Shown one piece after another: positions 7,239-14,367 of a stretch of 40,755 nt of DNA (position 1 is the stretch's first letter; every line of letters begins with the position of its first letter). The notes under the pieces are model-generated. The model was not told the origin of the DNA, did no database searches, and was given only the letters and a program-made list of their open reading frames with translations. Source of the stretch: Roseomonas sp. GC11 (GTDB lineage: Bacteria > Pseudomonadota > Alphaproteobacteria > Acetobacterales > Acetobacteraceae); NCBI RefSeq assembly GCF_024437745.1, contig NZ_JANFNY010000014.1, positions 37,582-78,336 of the forward strand. The letters run 5' to 3'. A program made the translations under genes and the position numbers.

Positions 7239-7253
7239 GCGCGTTCAGCGGCG

Positions 7254-7325
7254 TTGAGAGGGGCTTCGCCCCTCTCAAACTCTCCCCACCAAAGGCCTGA
7301 GGCCTTTGGAAACCCATGTGTGGGT
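7254..7325. terminator. Three tandem hairpins between convergent genes
   Basis: Between the stops of argC and the VOC gene lie three perfect hairpins: TTGAGAGGGGC (7254-7264) / GCCCCTCTCAA (7268-7278); CCAAAGGCC (7289-7297) / GGCCTTTGG (7301-7309); and ACCCA (7312-7316) / TGGGT (7321-7325). They have no long T-tract. The compact, palindromic makeup resembles a REP-type intergenic repeat acting as a two-way transcript end. It differs in sequence from the A/T-tract repeat. Confidence 0.55.
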
Positions 7326-7336
7326 CTCCCCTGGCC

Positions 7337-8272
7337 TCAGAGCGGCTTCAGCCCGCGCTCGATGGCGGCCCGCTGCGGCTCCAGGAAGGGCGGCAGGGCG
7401 AGGCGCTCGCCCAGCGCCTCCTTCGGCTCATCGGCATCGAAGCCCGGGCCGTCGGTCGCGATCTCGCAGAGAATGCCGCCCGGTTCACGCACATAGAGGC
7501 TGCGGAAATAGAAGCGGTCCACCGGCCCGCTGGAATGCAGGCCGAGTTCCTGGAAGCGCTCCACCCAATAGGCATATTCCTCATCGCGCACGCGGAAGGC
7601 GACGTGGTGGACGCCACCGGCACCGGGGCGCGCGGGGGGCAGGTGCGGCTCGACGCGGACATGCAGCTCCGCCGCCGGCCCGCCCTCGCCCATGGCGAAA
7701 ACCTGCACCGCCGCCCCGCCGCTCTCGTAGCGCCGCGCCGGGCGCATGTGGAAGACGCGGGTGAGGAAGGCCTCCGTCCGCCGCAGATCCGGCACGCTGA
7801 TGGTGATGGGGCCAAGGCCGCGGATCTGCATCGCCGCCGGAATGGGGCTGCGCGGCCAGGGATGCGCCTCCCCCGCCCCGCCATCATCGACCAGGGCGAG
7901 GCGCTGGCCCTCCGGGTCCTCGAAGGGCAGTTCCAGCCGGCCATCCACCTCGGCGATGGCGCCGGGGGTGACGCCGTGGCGCGGCAGGTGCTCCGCCCAC
8001 CAGCGCAGCGCCGCCTCCCCGGCCACGCGCAGCGCCGTGCGGGTGATGCTGTGCGTGCCGCGCCGCTCGCGCTCCACCGGCCAGTCGAAGAAGGTGAGGT
8101 CGCTGCCCGGGCTCGCCTCGCCATCGGCATAGAAGAGGTGGTAGGCGCTGGTATCGTCCTGGTTGACCGTCTTCTTCACCAGCCGCATGCCGAGCACGCG
8201 GGTGTAGAAGTCATGATTGCCGCGCGCATCGGCCGAGACCGCGGTCAGGTGGTGGATGCCGTGCAACTGCAT
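7337..8272 (-). CDS. Two-domain VOC (glyoxalase/dioxygenase) protein, MhqO/MhqA-like
   Basis: 311-residue protein with two vicinal-oxygen-chelate modules, about 1-125 ([20 protein letters not shown]) and 150-270 ([32 protein letters not shown]). Metal-ligand candidates are the His in HHLT and the His/Glu residues of the second half. This layout is that of ring-cleaving dioxygenase homologues such as MhqO/MhqA, linked to hydroquinone resistance in Bacillus. It lies on the same strand 62 nt after wrbA, an NAD(P)H:quinone oxidoreductase, which supports a role with quinones. The start at 8272 opens with the family sequence [12 protein letters not shown]; longer extensions overlap wrbA. The substrate is inferred. 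Confidence 0.82.
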   Translation of the reverse strand: MQLHGIHHLTAVSADARGNHDFYTRVLGMRLVKKTVNQDDTSAYHLFYADGEASPGSDLTFFDWPVERERRGTHSITRTALRVAGEAALRWWAEHLPRHGVTPGAIAEVDGRLELPFEDPEGQRLALVDDGGAGEAHPWPRSPIPAAMQIRGLGPITISVPDLRRTEAFLTRVFHMRPARRYESGGAAVQVFAMGEGGPAAELHVRVEPHLPPARPGAGGVHHVAFRVRDEEYAYWVERFQELGLHSSGPVDRFYFRSLYVREPGGILCEIATDGPGFDADEPKEALGERLALPPFLEPQRAAIERGLKPL

Positions 8273-8302
8273 GGGAAGGCCCTGCCAGGAAAGAAGGAAA
8301 CC

Positions 8303-8326
8303 GGCGGGGGAGGGGCCTCCCCCGCC
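8303..8326 (-). terminator. Hairpin between wrbA and the VOC gene
   Basis: An 11-bp perfect palindrome (GGCGGGGGAGG, 2-nt loop, CCTCCCCCGCC) lies in the gap between the two leftward genes. On the transcribed strand it is followed by a pyrimidine-rich but not T-pure tail, so it may reduce rather than end transcription into the VOC gene. Confidence 0.45.
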
Positions 8327-8334
8327 GCAGGCAC

Positions 8335-8946
8335 TCAGGCGCGGCCGCGCAGCAGGGCGGCGGTCACCTCGGCCACGTGGCGGCCCTGGCTCTGCGCCAT
8401 GCCCAGCTCCGCCTCGGACGGCATGCGGGAGCCATCGCCATTGGCGATGGTGGTGGCGCCATAGGGCGAGCCGCCATTCACCGCGCTGTTGTCGAGCTGG
8501 CGCTTCTCCGTATAGGGCAGCCCCACCACCGTCATGCCGAAATGCAGCAGGTTGACCAGGGTGGAGATGATCGTCGTCTCCTGCCCGCCATGCTGCGAGG
8601 CGGTGGAGGTGAAGACCGAGCCGACCTTGCCCACCAGCTTGTCCTGGAACCACAGCCCGCCGGCCTGGTCGAGGAAGGCCGCCATCTGCGAGGCCATGCG
8701 GCCAAAGCGCGTCGGCGTGCCGAAGAGGATGGCGTCATACTCCGCCAGCTCGGCCACCGTGGCGACCGGCGCCGCCTGGTCGAGCTTGAAATGGGCGGCC
8801 TTGGCCACCTCCTCCGGCGCCGTCTCCGGCACGCGCTTGATCACCACCTCGGTGCCCGGCACGGCGCGCGCGCCTTCGGCCACCGCCTGGGCCATCGCCT
8901 CGATATGGCCATAGGTCGAGTAATAGAGGACCAGGATCTTGCTCAT
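8335..8946 (-). CDS. wrbA: NAD(P)H:quinone oxidoreductase, type IV (WrbA)
   Basis: Flavodoxin-fold FMN enzyme that reduces quinones by two electrons, avoiding semiquinone formation. The 203-residue product has the FMN phosphate loop YYSTYGH (8-14), the WrbA signature [13 protein letters not shown] (76-88), the [11 protein letters not shown] loop (113-123) and a conserved end ([14 protein letters not shown]). Length is usual for WrbA. The start at 8946 gives [11 protein letters not shown], the normal N-terminus; an in-frame extension would run through the promoter region. It diverges from a LysR regulator across about 105 bp holding two inverted repeats, so LysR control is likely. Confidence 0.94.
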   Translation of the reverse strand: MSKILVLYYSTYGHIEAMAQAVAEGARAVPGTEVVIKRVPETAPEEVAKAAHFKLDQAAPVATVAELAEYDAILFGTPTRFGRMASQMAAFLDQAGGLWFQDKLVGKVGSVFTSTASQHGGQETTIISTLVNLLHFGMTVVGLPYTEKRQLDNSAVNGGSPYGATTIANGDGSRMPSEAELGMAQSQGRHVAEVTAALLRGRA

Positions 8947-9001
8947 CTCGTGTCTCCTGCCGCTGCGGGGCGTGTGCGGCGGAGAGTTGCGCCCGGCGAT
9001 G

Positions 9002-9050
9002 GTTTCCGGCAAGCGTGGCTTCGGAAACTCTCTGTTCGCGGATCACGAAC
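9002..9050. promoter_or_regulatory. Candidate LysR operators in wrbA-lysR gap
   Basis: Two dyads lie in the divergent region: GTTTCCG (9002-9008) with CGGAAAC (9022-9028), spacer 13; and GTTCG (9034-9038) with CGAAC (9046-9050), which contains the T-N11-A core typical of LysR-type sites. The second abuts the start of the regulator, which fits autoregulation. Binding is inferred. Confidence 0.5.
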
Positions 9051-9051
9051 G

Positions 9052-9981
9052 ATGCGGCCGGATATCGAGGCGCTCGCCGCCTTCCTCCAGGTGGTGGACA
9101 GCGGCAGCGTCACCCTCGCGGCCAAGCGCATGGCCCTGGCCAAGTCCGTCGTCAGCAAGCGCGTGGCGCAGCTGGAGGCGCAGCTCGGCACCCGCCTGCT
9201 CAACCGCGCCGCCCGCGCCGTGACGCCCACCGAGGCCGGGCTGCTGCTCGCCGCCCGCGCCCGCGGCCTGCTGGCGCAGCTCGACACCGTGGCGGATGAG
9301 GTGATGGCGCGCTCCGGCGCCCTGTCCGGGCAGTTGCGGCTGGCCGCGCCGCTCAGCTTCGGCACCCGCCACCTGGGGCCGCTGATTGCCGGCTTCATGC
9401 GCGACTACCCCGATATCGAGGTGACGCTCGATCTCGATGACCGCCATGTGGATCTGGTCGGTGGTGGCTATGACCTGGGGCTGCGGATCGGCCGGCTGGG
9501 CGATTCCACCCTGCGCTCGCGCCGCCTCGGCCTCAGCCGCCGCGCCCTGTGCTGCAGCCCGGATTACGCCGCCCGCCATGGCCTGCCGGAGCGGCTGGAG
9601 GCGCTGCCGGCCCATTCCTGCCTCGGCTATGCCAATGCGGCGGCGGGGCATCTCTGGCGCTTCCTGCCCGAGGGCGGCGGCGCGGCGCGCTCCCTCGTGC
9701 TGCGCGGCCGGCTGACGGCCAATAATGGCGAGGCGCTGCTGGAAGCGGCGCGCGCCGGCATCGGCCTCGTCGTCCTGCCGCGCTTCCTGGTGGATGCGCC
9801 GCTGCGCGCCGGGGCCTTGCGGGAAATCACCCTGCCCGGCTGGGCGCCGGAGCCGGATATCATCCAGCTGGTCTATCCCCCCACCCCGGCCCTGCCGCTC
9901 AAGACCCGCACGCTGATCGAGCATCTGGCGGCGCGGCTGCGCGAGCCTTTTCCCTGGGACGCGCCTTTCCCCGGCGGCTGA
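9052..9981 (+). CDS. LysR-family transcriptional regulator
   Basis: 309-residue regulator with an N-terminal winged HTH (about 1-60: LAAFLQVVDSGSVTLAAKRMALAKSVVSKRVAQLEAQLG is the usual LysR pattern) and a C-terminal substrate-binding fold starting near residue 88 (LSGQLRLAAPLSFG). It belongs to the CrgA/DsdC-like LysR subgroup by the SFGTRHLGPLIAGFMRDYP segment. It diverges from wrbA and is followed after 41 nt by an alpha/beta hydrolase on the same strand, so it probably controls wrbA-VOC and perhaps the hydrolase. In known relatives quinones or other electrophiles can be the effectors; that is inference here. The ATG at 9052 has no strong ribosome site. Confidence 0.9.
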   Translation: MRPDIEALAAFLQVVDSGSVTLAAKRMALAKSVVSKRVAQLEAQLGTRLLNRAARAVTPTEAGLLLAARARGLLAQLDTVADEVMARSGALSGQLRLAAPLSFGTRHLGPLIAGFMRDYPDIEVTLDLDDRHVDLVGGGYDLGLRIGRLGDSTLRSRRLGLSRRALCCSPDYAARHGLPERLEALPAHSCLGYANAAAGHLWRFLPEGGGAARSLVLRGRLTANNGEALLEAARAGIGLVVLPRFLVDAPLRAGALREITLPGWAPEPDIIQLVYPPTPALPLKTRTLIEHLAARLREPFPWDAPFPGG

Positions 9982-10022
9982 TCGGCGCCACTCTCTGCGC
10001 AACCACCACCGGGAGAGATCCG

Positions 10023-10988
10023 ATGGCCCTTGCCCCCCTGCTGCCTGACAGCGAAGTGACCGATGCCCAGGCGCGCCTGCGCGAGGCCGGGATCGCCAAT
10101 GGCGATGTGCTGGCCCAGCCCATCGCCGAGGCGCGCGCGACCACCCTTCGCTACCAGGCCTTCCTCAATGCCGGCGGCCCCGAGATGGCCGAGACCACGG
10201 AACTGGTCCTGGACGGCACCACGCCGCCGCTGCGGCTGCGCCTCTACCGGCCGCGCTCGGCACCGCCGGGGCCGCTGCCGGCCTATCTGCACATCCATGG
10301 CGGCGGCATGGCGGTCGGCAGCCTGGAGAGCCTCGACCGCTGGAAGCGCGAACTGGCGGATGAGACGGGCTTCCTCGTCGTCGGGCTGGACTATGCCCTG
10401 GCGCCGGAGCACCCCTTTCCCACCGCGCTGCACCAGGTGCTGGCGGCGCTGCGCTGGCTGCGCGCGGCGCCGGGGGGGAATGGCATGGTGGAGGGCACGC
10501 GCCTCGCCGTGGGTGGCGATTCCGCCGGCGGCAACCTCGCCCTGAGCGCGCTGCTGCATCTGCGCGCCGCCGGGGAGGCGCTGCCGGCGCTCGGCGTGCT
10601 GGTCTATGGCATGTTCTCCGCCCGGAGCGACACGCCCTCCCACCGCGAGCGCGGGGATGGGCGCTTCGGCCTGTCCACGGCGAAGCTGGAATGGTTCTGG
10701 TCGCAATACCTGCCGGAGGCGTCGCTGCGGCAGAACCCGGCCGCCGCGCCGCTGCTGGCCGACCTCCAGGGCCTGCCGCCGCTGCTGCTCCAGGCCGCGG
10801 CGCTGGACCCGCTGCTGGATGACACGCTGGACCTCGCCCGCCGCCTGCGCGACATCGGCGCCCGGCACAGCCTGACGGTCTATGAAGGCGTGCCGCATGG
10901 CTTCATCGGCCAGACGGCGCTGCTCTCCAAGGCCAATGCGGCCCGGCGCGAGGTCGCGGCAGCCTTGAAGGCCGCGTTTGAAGGATAA
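10023..10988 (+). CDS. Alpha/beta hydrolase, HSL-type esterase
   Basis: 321-residue cytoplasmic carboxylesterase of the hormone-sensitive-lipase family. The oxyanion motif HGGG is at 92-95, followed by DYALAPEHPFP (123-133), the nucleophile Ser167 in GDSAGG (165-170), Asp262 in LDPLLDD and His292 in GVPHGF, completing the triad. Natural substrates are short acyl esters; the real one is unknown. It starts 41 nt after the LysR gene with a GGGAGA ribosome site, and may act with WrbA and the VOC protein, as hydrolases do in Bacillus mhq operons. A composite repeat lies directly after its stop. Confidence 0.9.
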   Translation: MALAPLLPDSEVTDAQARLREAGIANGDVLAQPIAEARATTLRYQAFLNAGGPEMAETTELVLDGTTPPLRLRLYRPRSAPPGPLPAYLHIHGGGMAVGSLESLDRWKRELADETGFLVVGLDYALAPEHPFPTALHQVLAALRWLRAAPGGNGMVEGTRLAVGGDSAGGNLALSALLHLRAAGEALPALGVLVYGMFSARSDTPSHRERGDGRFGLSTAKLEWFWSQYLPEASLRQNPAAAPLLADLQGLPPLLLQAAALDPLLDDTLDLARRLRDIGARHSLTVYEGVPHGFIGQTALLSKANAARREVAAALKAAFEG

Positions 10989-10996
10989 GAAGAAGA

Positions 10997-11112
10997 GTTC
11001 TTTTTTGTAAAAAAGAACCAAAAAACTTTTTCATTTGGCGTCCCGCTTCTGACCTGAGGCGGGACGCCGGACTGGAAAAGTCTTTTTGCTTCTTTTTCTT
11101 CAGAAAAAGAAG
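10997..11112. repeat. Composite dispersed repeat, copy B
   Basis: Lies between convergent genes. Arms: GTTCTTTTTT (10997-11006) / AAAAAAGAAC (11009-11018); core hairpin GGCGTCCCGC (11037-11046) / GCGGGACGCC (11059-11068), perfect over 10 bp; then CTTCTTTTTC (11089-11098) / GAAAAAGAAG (11103-11112). The GC core has T-rich tracts downstream on each strand, so it can serve as an intrinsic terminator for both genes. Core subtype as in copy D. Confidence 0.88.
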
Positions 11113-11125
11113 ATTCTTGATTTAA

Positions 11126-11593
11126 TCAGGTCTTCGACGGCTTGTTGCCGTGCGAGACATCCGGCGTGCCCCGGAACAGCGACATATGCGTGTGCGTCGC
11201 GATCCAGGGCGCGCCCACCGCCTCGCGCGCGAAGGAGACGGTGGCCCGCCCGCGCCGGTCGAAGGCCGCACCATCGGGCAGGTATCCGGTCGAATCCCAG
11301 ATGGCCAGCCCGACGGCGAAGAGCCGGTCGGGCGAGACGAGGGCCTTCACATCCTCCAGCCGCCAGACGAAGCCGTCGATGGTCGGCCACACCTTGCGCC
11401 ACTGGTTGGCCTCGGCCTTGTCACGGCCATAGACGAAATCGGAGAAGGTGCCGAAGGCCAGGAAGTCCTCGGCGAAGAGATGGCGGGCGGCGGCAAAGTC
11501 CACGGCCTGCACATGCTCGGAAAGCTCACGGAACCACGCCTGCACGCCCTCATGGTCGGCGGGGTCGATGGGCGCGGTGGCCTGCACGGTCAT
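11126..11593 (-). CDS. SnoaL-like (NTF2-fold) protein
   Basis: 155-residue protein of the SnoaL/DUF4440-type NTF2-like superfamily. The start of the fold is visible in VQAWFRELSEHVQAVDFAAARHLFAEDFLAFGTF, followed by the mixed sheet ending in WIATHTHMSLFRGTP. Members range from polyketide cyclases and isomerases to ligand-binding proteins, so no function can be given. It follows the TctC-like gene after 29 nt on the same strand with an AGGA ribosome site, suggesting co-transcription. Its 3' end is next to repeat copy B. Confidence 0.75.
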   Translation of the reverse strand: MTVQATAPIDPADHEGVQAWFRELSEHVQAVDFAAARHLFAEDFLAFGTFSDFVYGRDKAEANQWRKVWPTIDGFVWRLEDVKALVSPDRLFAVGLAIWDSTGYLPDGAAFDRRGRATVSFAREAVGAPWIATHTHMSLFRGTPDVSHGNKPSKT

Positions 11594-11622
11594 GTCGTCA
11601 TTATCCTGAAGGCGGGGGGGTG

Positions 11623-12603
11623 TTATTGCGGCTCGAACTTGGCCAGCCGCAGCAGGGCGGCGTTCTGCTCCACCTCGCGGTGGATCAGCGCCTCGACCTC
11701 GGGGATGCTCTCTCGCACCGGTTCGAAGCCCTGGCCGGCGAGGCGCTGCACCGTCTCCGGCTCATGCAGGCCGCGCGTGACGGCCTCGTTGAGGCGGGCC
11801 GCGATCTCGGCCGGGATGCCGCGCGGGGCCCAGATGCCGTACCAGGAATAGAAGGTGAAGCCGGGCAGCCCCTCTTCGGAGAGGGTGGGCAATTCCGGCG
11901 CCAGGGCGGTGCGCTCCGGCGTGGCGATGCCGAGGCCGCGCAGCTGCCCGCCACGGATCATCGGCAGCGTCGCCAGCACCGGGTCGAACATCAGCTGCAC
12001 ATTGCCCGCCGCCACATCCGTCAGCGCCGGGGCGGAGCCGCGATAGGGCACCACCTCGATATCCGTCCCCGCCTGCCGGTTGAACTCGATCGAGGCGAGA
12101 TGCCCGGCCGAGCCGAGCGAGGAGGTGGCGAAGGACCACTTGCCCGGCGCCGCCTTCGCCGCCGCGATGGTCTCGGCCAGGGTGGCCTGCGGCAGGCGCT
12201 TGTCCTGCACCAGCACGCAGGGGCCGCGCGCCGTGCGGGCGATGGGCAGGAAATCCCCCACCGGGTCATAGGGCACGATCTTCATCACGTGCCGCGCCAT
12301 CGGGTGGATGGAGGCGGAGCCCATCAGCGTGTAGCCATCCGCCGGCGCCTGCAGCACGGCCTGCCCGCCGATGGTGCCATTGGCGCCGCTGCGGTTCTCG
12401 ACGATGACGGTGACGCCGAGCTGTTCCTGGATCTTCTGCGCGGCGAGGCGCGCCATGGCGTCGGTCGCGGCACCGGGGGTGTAGGGCACGATCAGGCGGA
12501 TCGGCCGGTTGGGCCAGGTGCCGCCCTGGGCATGCACGGCGGGGGCGGCGAGCGGGGCCAGTGCCACGCCCGTGGCAAGGCGCAGCAGGTCTCTGCGAAG
12601 CAT
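11623..12603 (-). CDS. Tripartite tricarboxylate transporter substrate-binding protein (Bug/TctC)
   Basis: 326-residue periplasmic binding protein of the Bug family, with a Tat-like signal (MLRRDLLRLATGVALAPLAAPAVHA) and the family start WPNRPIRLIVPYTPGAATDAMAR. The motif PADGYTLMG and the central YRGSAPALTDVAAGNVQLMFD are typical. Bug proteins bind carboxylates such as citrate or aromatic acids for a TctAB permease, but many genomes carry orphan copies, and here no TctA or TctB gene is adjacent. The start at 12603 is supported by a strong AAGGAAAG site and the signal peptide; an extension to 12678 would lose both. Confidence 0.93.
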   Translation of the reverse strand: MLRRDLLRLATGVALAPLAAPAVHAQGGTWPNRPIRLIVPYTPGAATDAMARLAAQKIQEQLGVTVIVENRSGANGTIGGQAVLQAPADGYTLMGSASIHPMARHVMKIVPYDPVGDFLPIARTARGPCVLVQDKRLPQATLAETIAAAKAAPGKWSFATSSLGSAGHLASIEFNRQAGTDIEVVPYRGSAPALTDVAAGNVQLMFDPVLATLPMIRGGQLRGLGIATPERTALAPELPTLSEEGLPGFTFYSWYGIWAPRGIPAEIAARLNEAVTRGLHEPETVQRLAGQGFEPVRESIPEVEALIHREVEQNAALLRLAKFEPQ

Positions 12604-12707
12604 GAGCTTTCCTTGAAGGCAAGAACAGTCGAGGACCGGCGTGCATCCATGATGCGCGCCGGCCCCTGGGTCGTCCATGGATTCGTGCCGTGGAACGCGG
12701 CGGCGGC

Positions 12708-12911
12708 TCAGGCCGCGTGGGCTGGCTTCCAGTCCTGCGCGCGCTCCACCACCAGGCGGGCGACGCGCGCGGCCTCGGCGGGGGAGGTGAAGCTGGCGCC
12801 ATCGATATCATCGACCACCGGGTCGATGGCCTTGAAGAACCAGCCGCTCTGGCTGGAGACGGCCACGCCGACGAAGCGGCCACCGATATCAACAGGACGG
12901 GATGCGATCAT
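12708..12911 (-). CDS. Small conserved-looking protein, unknown function
   Basis: 67-residue hypothetical protein starting MIASRPVDIGGRFVGVAV, with an acidic middle (PVVDDIDGASFTS) and an amphipathic C-terminal helix (PAEAARVARLVVERAQ). A good AGGAGA ribosome site lies 7 nt upstream, which is the main reason for calling it real. It has no signal peptide or membrane span. It is the first gene of a leftward group with the TctC protein. I do not recognise its family. Confidence 0.55.
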   Translation of the reverse strand: MIASRPVDIGGRFVGVAVSSQSGWFFKAIDPVVDDIDGASFTSPAEAARVARLVVERAQDWKPAHAA

Positions 12912-13275
12912 GGGAATTCTCCTATCCCCTCGCGTGGAGGGGCTGCGACCATCTGGAAAAGCTGGGGATGAAGGGCTGTCCGGCGTTCAGCGCGGACAAC
13001 ACCACATTCGCAGGGCCTTCCCGGCCGCCATCGGGCAGGAGGAGAACCGGCGCTTTAGCGTTTCGTGACGCGGTGCAAGCTGCATCTCAAATCTCCGCGG
13101 GGCGGCCATCCGCCCGTGATGGAAGAATACCACCACAGCGCAGCGCGGAAATCAAGAATAACGTCGCAAAAAATCGTTATTCCCGATGCGCGAGCGTGAA
13201 AATGGCCCCGCGCTCCCCTCCGGCCGAACCGCGCGGGCGGCTGGACAGCAACGCGGCACCGGGCATCATGGCCGG
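12912..13275. other. Intergenic region with two dyads
   Basis: This 364-bp divergent gap has no convincing gene; open frames through it lack ribosome sites and protein-like composition. It should hold promoters for the 67-aa gene (leftward) and the P1 peptidase (rightward). A small hairpin GGGCGG-ccat-CCGCCC lies near 13100-13115, and an AT-rich dyad described separately lies at 13156-13182. Confidence 0.5.
13156..13182. promoter_or_regulatory. Candidate operator, 8-bp dyad with 11-bp spacer
   Basis: GAATAACG (13156-13163) and CGTTATTC (13175-13182) form a perfect inverted repeat, in a short AT-rich patch unlike its surroundings. The spacing and A/T content fit a dimeric regulator site. It could serve the P1 peptidase, 94 bp downstream, or the leftward group. 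Confidence 0.45.
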
Positions 13276-14274
13276 ATGACCGCACCGCTCAACCTGCTCA
13301 CCGATATCGCCGGCCTCGCCGTGGGCCACGCGACCGACCTCGTCCTGGGCTCCGGCGTCACCGCCATCCTCTTCGACCGGCCGGCGGTGGCAGCCCTCCA
13401 TCTGGGCGGCGGCGCCCCGGGCGGGCGGGATACCGACCTGCTCCACCCCGCCGCCACGGTGCAGGCGGTGGACGCCATCGTGCTCTCCGGCGGCTCCACC
13501 TTCGGCCTCGATGCCGCCGGCGGCGTTCAGGCCATGCTGCGCGAGGCCGGGCGCGGCCAGATCTTCGGCGGCCGGGCCGTGCCGCTGGCGCCCCAGGCCA
13601 TCCTCTTCGACCTCGCCAATGGCGGGAACAAGGATTGGGGGCGCTTCAGCCCCTACCGGGATCTGGGCTACGCCGCGGCCTGCGCGGCGCGGCCCGGGGC
13701 CTTCGCCCTGGGCAGTGTCGGGGCCGGCACCGGCGCGACCACCGCCACGGTGAAAGGCGGCCTCGGCTCCGCCAGCGCCACGGCCAGCACCGGCCACCGC
13801 GTCGCCGCCCTCGTCGCCGTCAATGCCGTGGGCTCGCCGCTGATCGGCGAGGGGCCGCATTTCTGGGCCGCGCCCTTCGAGGAAGGCGATGAATTCGGCG
13901 GCCTCGGCTGGCCCGCCCGCATCACGGCGGCGGACCGCGCCCTGCGCGTGAAGGGCGGGCGCGGCACGGCCACCACCATCGGGCTCGTCGTCACTGATGC
14001 GGTGCTGGCCAAGCCGCAGGTCAACCGCCTCGCCCGCATGGCCGATGACGGGCTGGCCCGCGCCATCTTCCCCGCCCATGCGCCGAATGACGGGGATACC
14101 CTCTTCGCGGCGGCGACGGGGGAGAAGGAGGGCGGGAACCTGACGGAGATCGGGCATCTGGCGGCCCTGGTCCTGGCGCGGGCCATCGGGCGCGCGGTCT
14201 ATGAGGCCACTGCCCTGCCATGGGCGGGGGCGCAGCCGGCGTGGAAGGACCGCTTCAGCGCAAGGAGACAGTAA
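13276..14274 (+). CDS. P1 family peptidase (DmpA-like)
   Basis: 332-residue N-terminal-nucleophile hydrolase of the DmpA/BapA (S58, P1) family. These are made as inactive precursors and cut themselves between Gly and Ser, freeing the Ser as nucleophile; the matching site here is Gly164-Ser165 in TVKGGLGSASA. Other family marks are TDIAGLAVGHAT at the N-terminus and VLSGGSTFGLDAAGGV at 69-83. Members act as D-aminopeptidases or beta-peptidyl aminopeptidases; the substrate is not predictable. No signal peptide is seen. The start at 13276 (MTAPLNLLTDIAG) matches family N-termini. It converges on glpD, with repeat copy C between. Confidence 0.9.
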   Translation: MTAPLNLLTDIAGLAVGHATDLVLGSGVTAILFDRPAVAALHLGGGAPGGRDTDLLHPAATVQAVDAIVLSGGSTFGLDAAGGVQAMLREAGRGQIFGGRAVPLAPQAILFDLANGGNKDWGRFSPYRDLGYAAACAARPGAFALGSVGAGTGATTATVKGGLGSASATASTGHRVAALVAVNAVGSPLIGEGPHFWAAPFEEGDEFGGLGWPARITAADRALRVKGGRGTATTIGLVVTDAVLAKPQVNRLARMADDGLARAIFPAHAPNDGDTLFAAATGEKEGGNLTEIGHLAALVLARAIGRAVYEATALPWAGAQPAWKDRFSARRQ

Positions 14275-14278
14275 GAGA

Positions 14279-14367
14279 GGTTCTTTTTTGGAAAAAAGAA
14301 CCAAAAAACTTTTTTCTGTGTGGCGCCGCGCTTTCGGGCAGAAGCGCGACGCCCACAGAAAAAAATC
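14279..14367. repeat. Composite dispersed repeat, copy C (one arm missing)
   Basis: Arms GGTTCTTTTTT (14279-14289) / AAAAAAGAACC (14292-14302) and A/T stretch are as in other copies, but the core is diverged (CTGTGTGGCGCCGCGCTT pairing imperfectly with AAGCGCGACGCCCACAG) and the CTTCTTTTTC hairpin is absent. The sequence runs from an A7 tract straight into the glpD stop codon. For leftward transcripts the core followed by T-tracts makes a terminator. Confidence 0.8.

Noticed and set aside
12902-13279. 125-codon rightward frame in the gap before the P1 peptidase
   Set aside because: No ribosome site, no recognisable domain, overlaps the start of the 67-aa gene and the presumed promoters.
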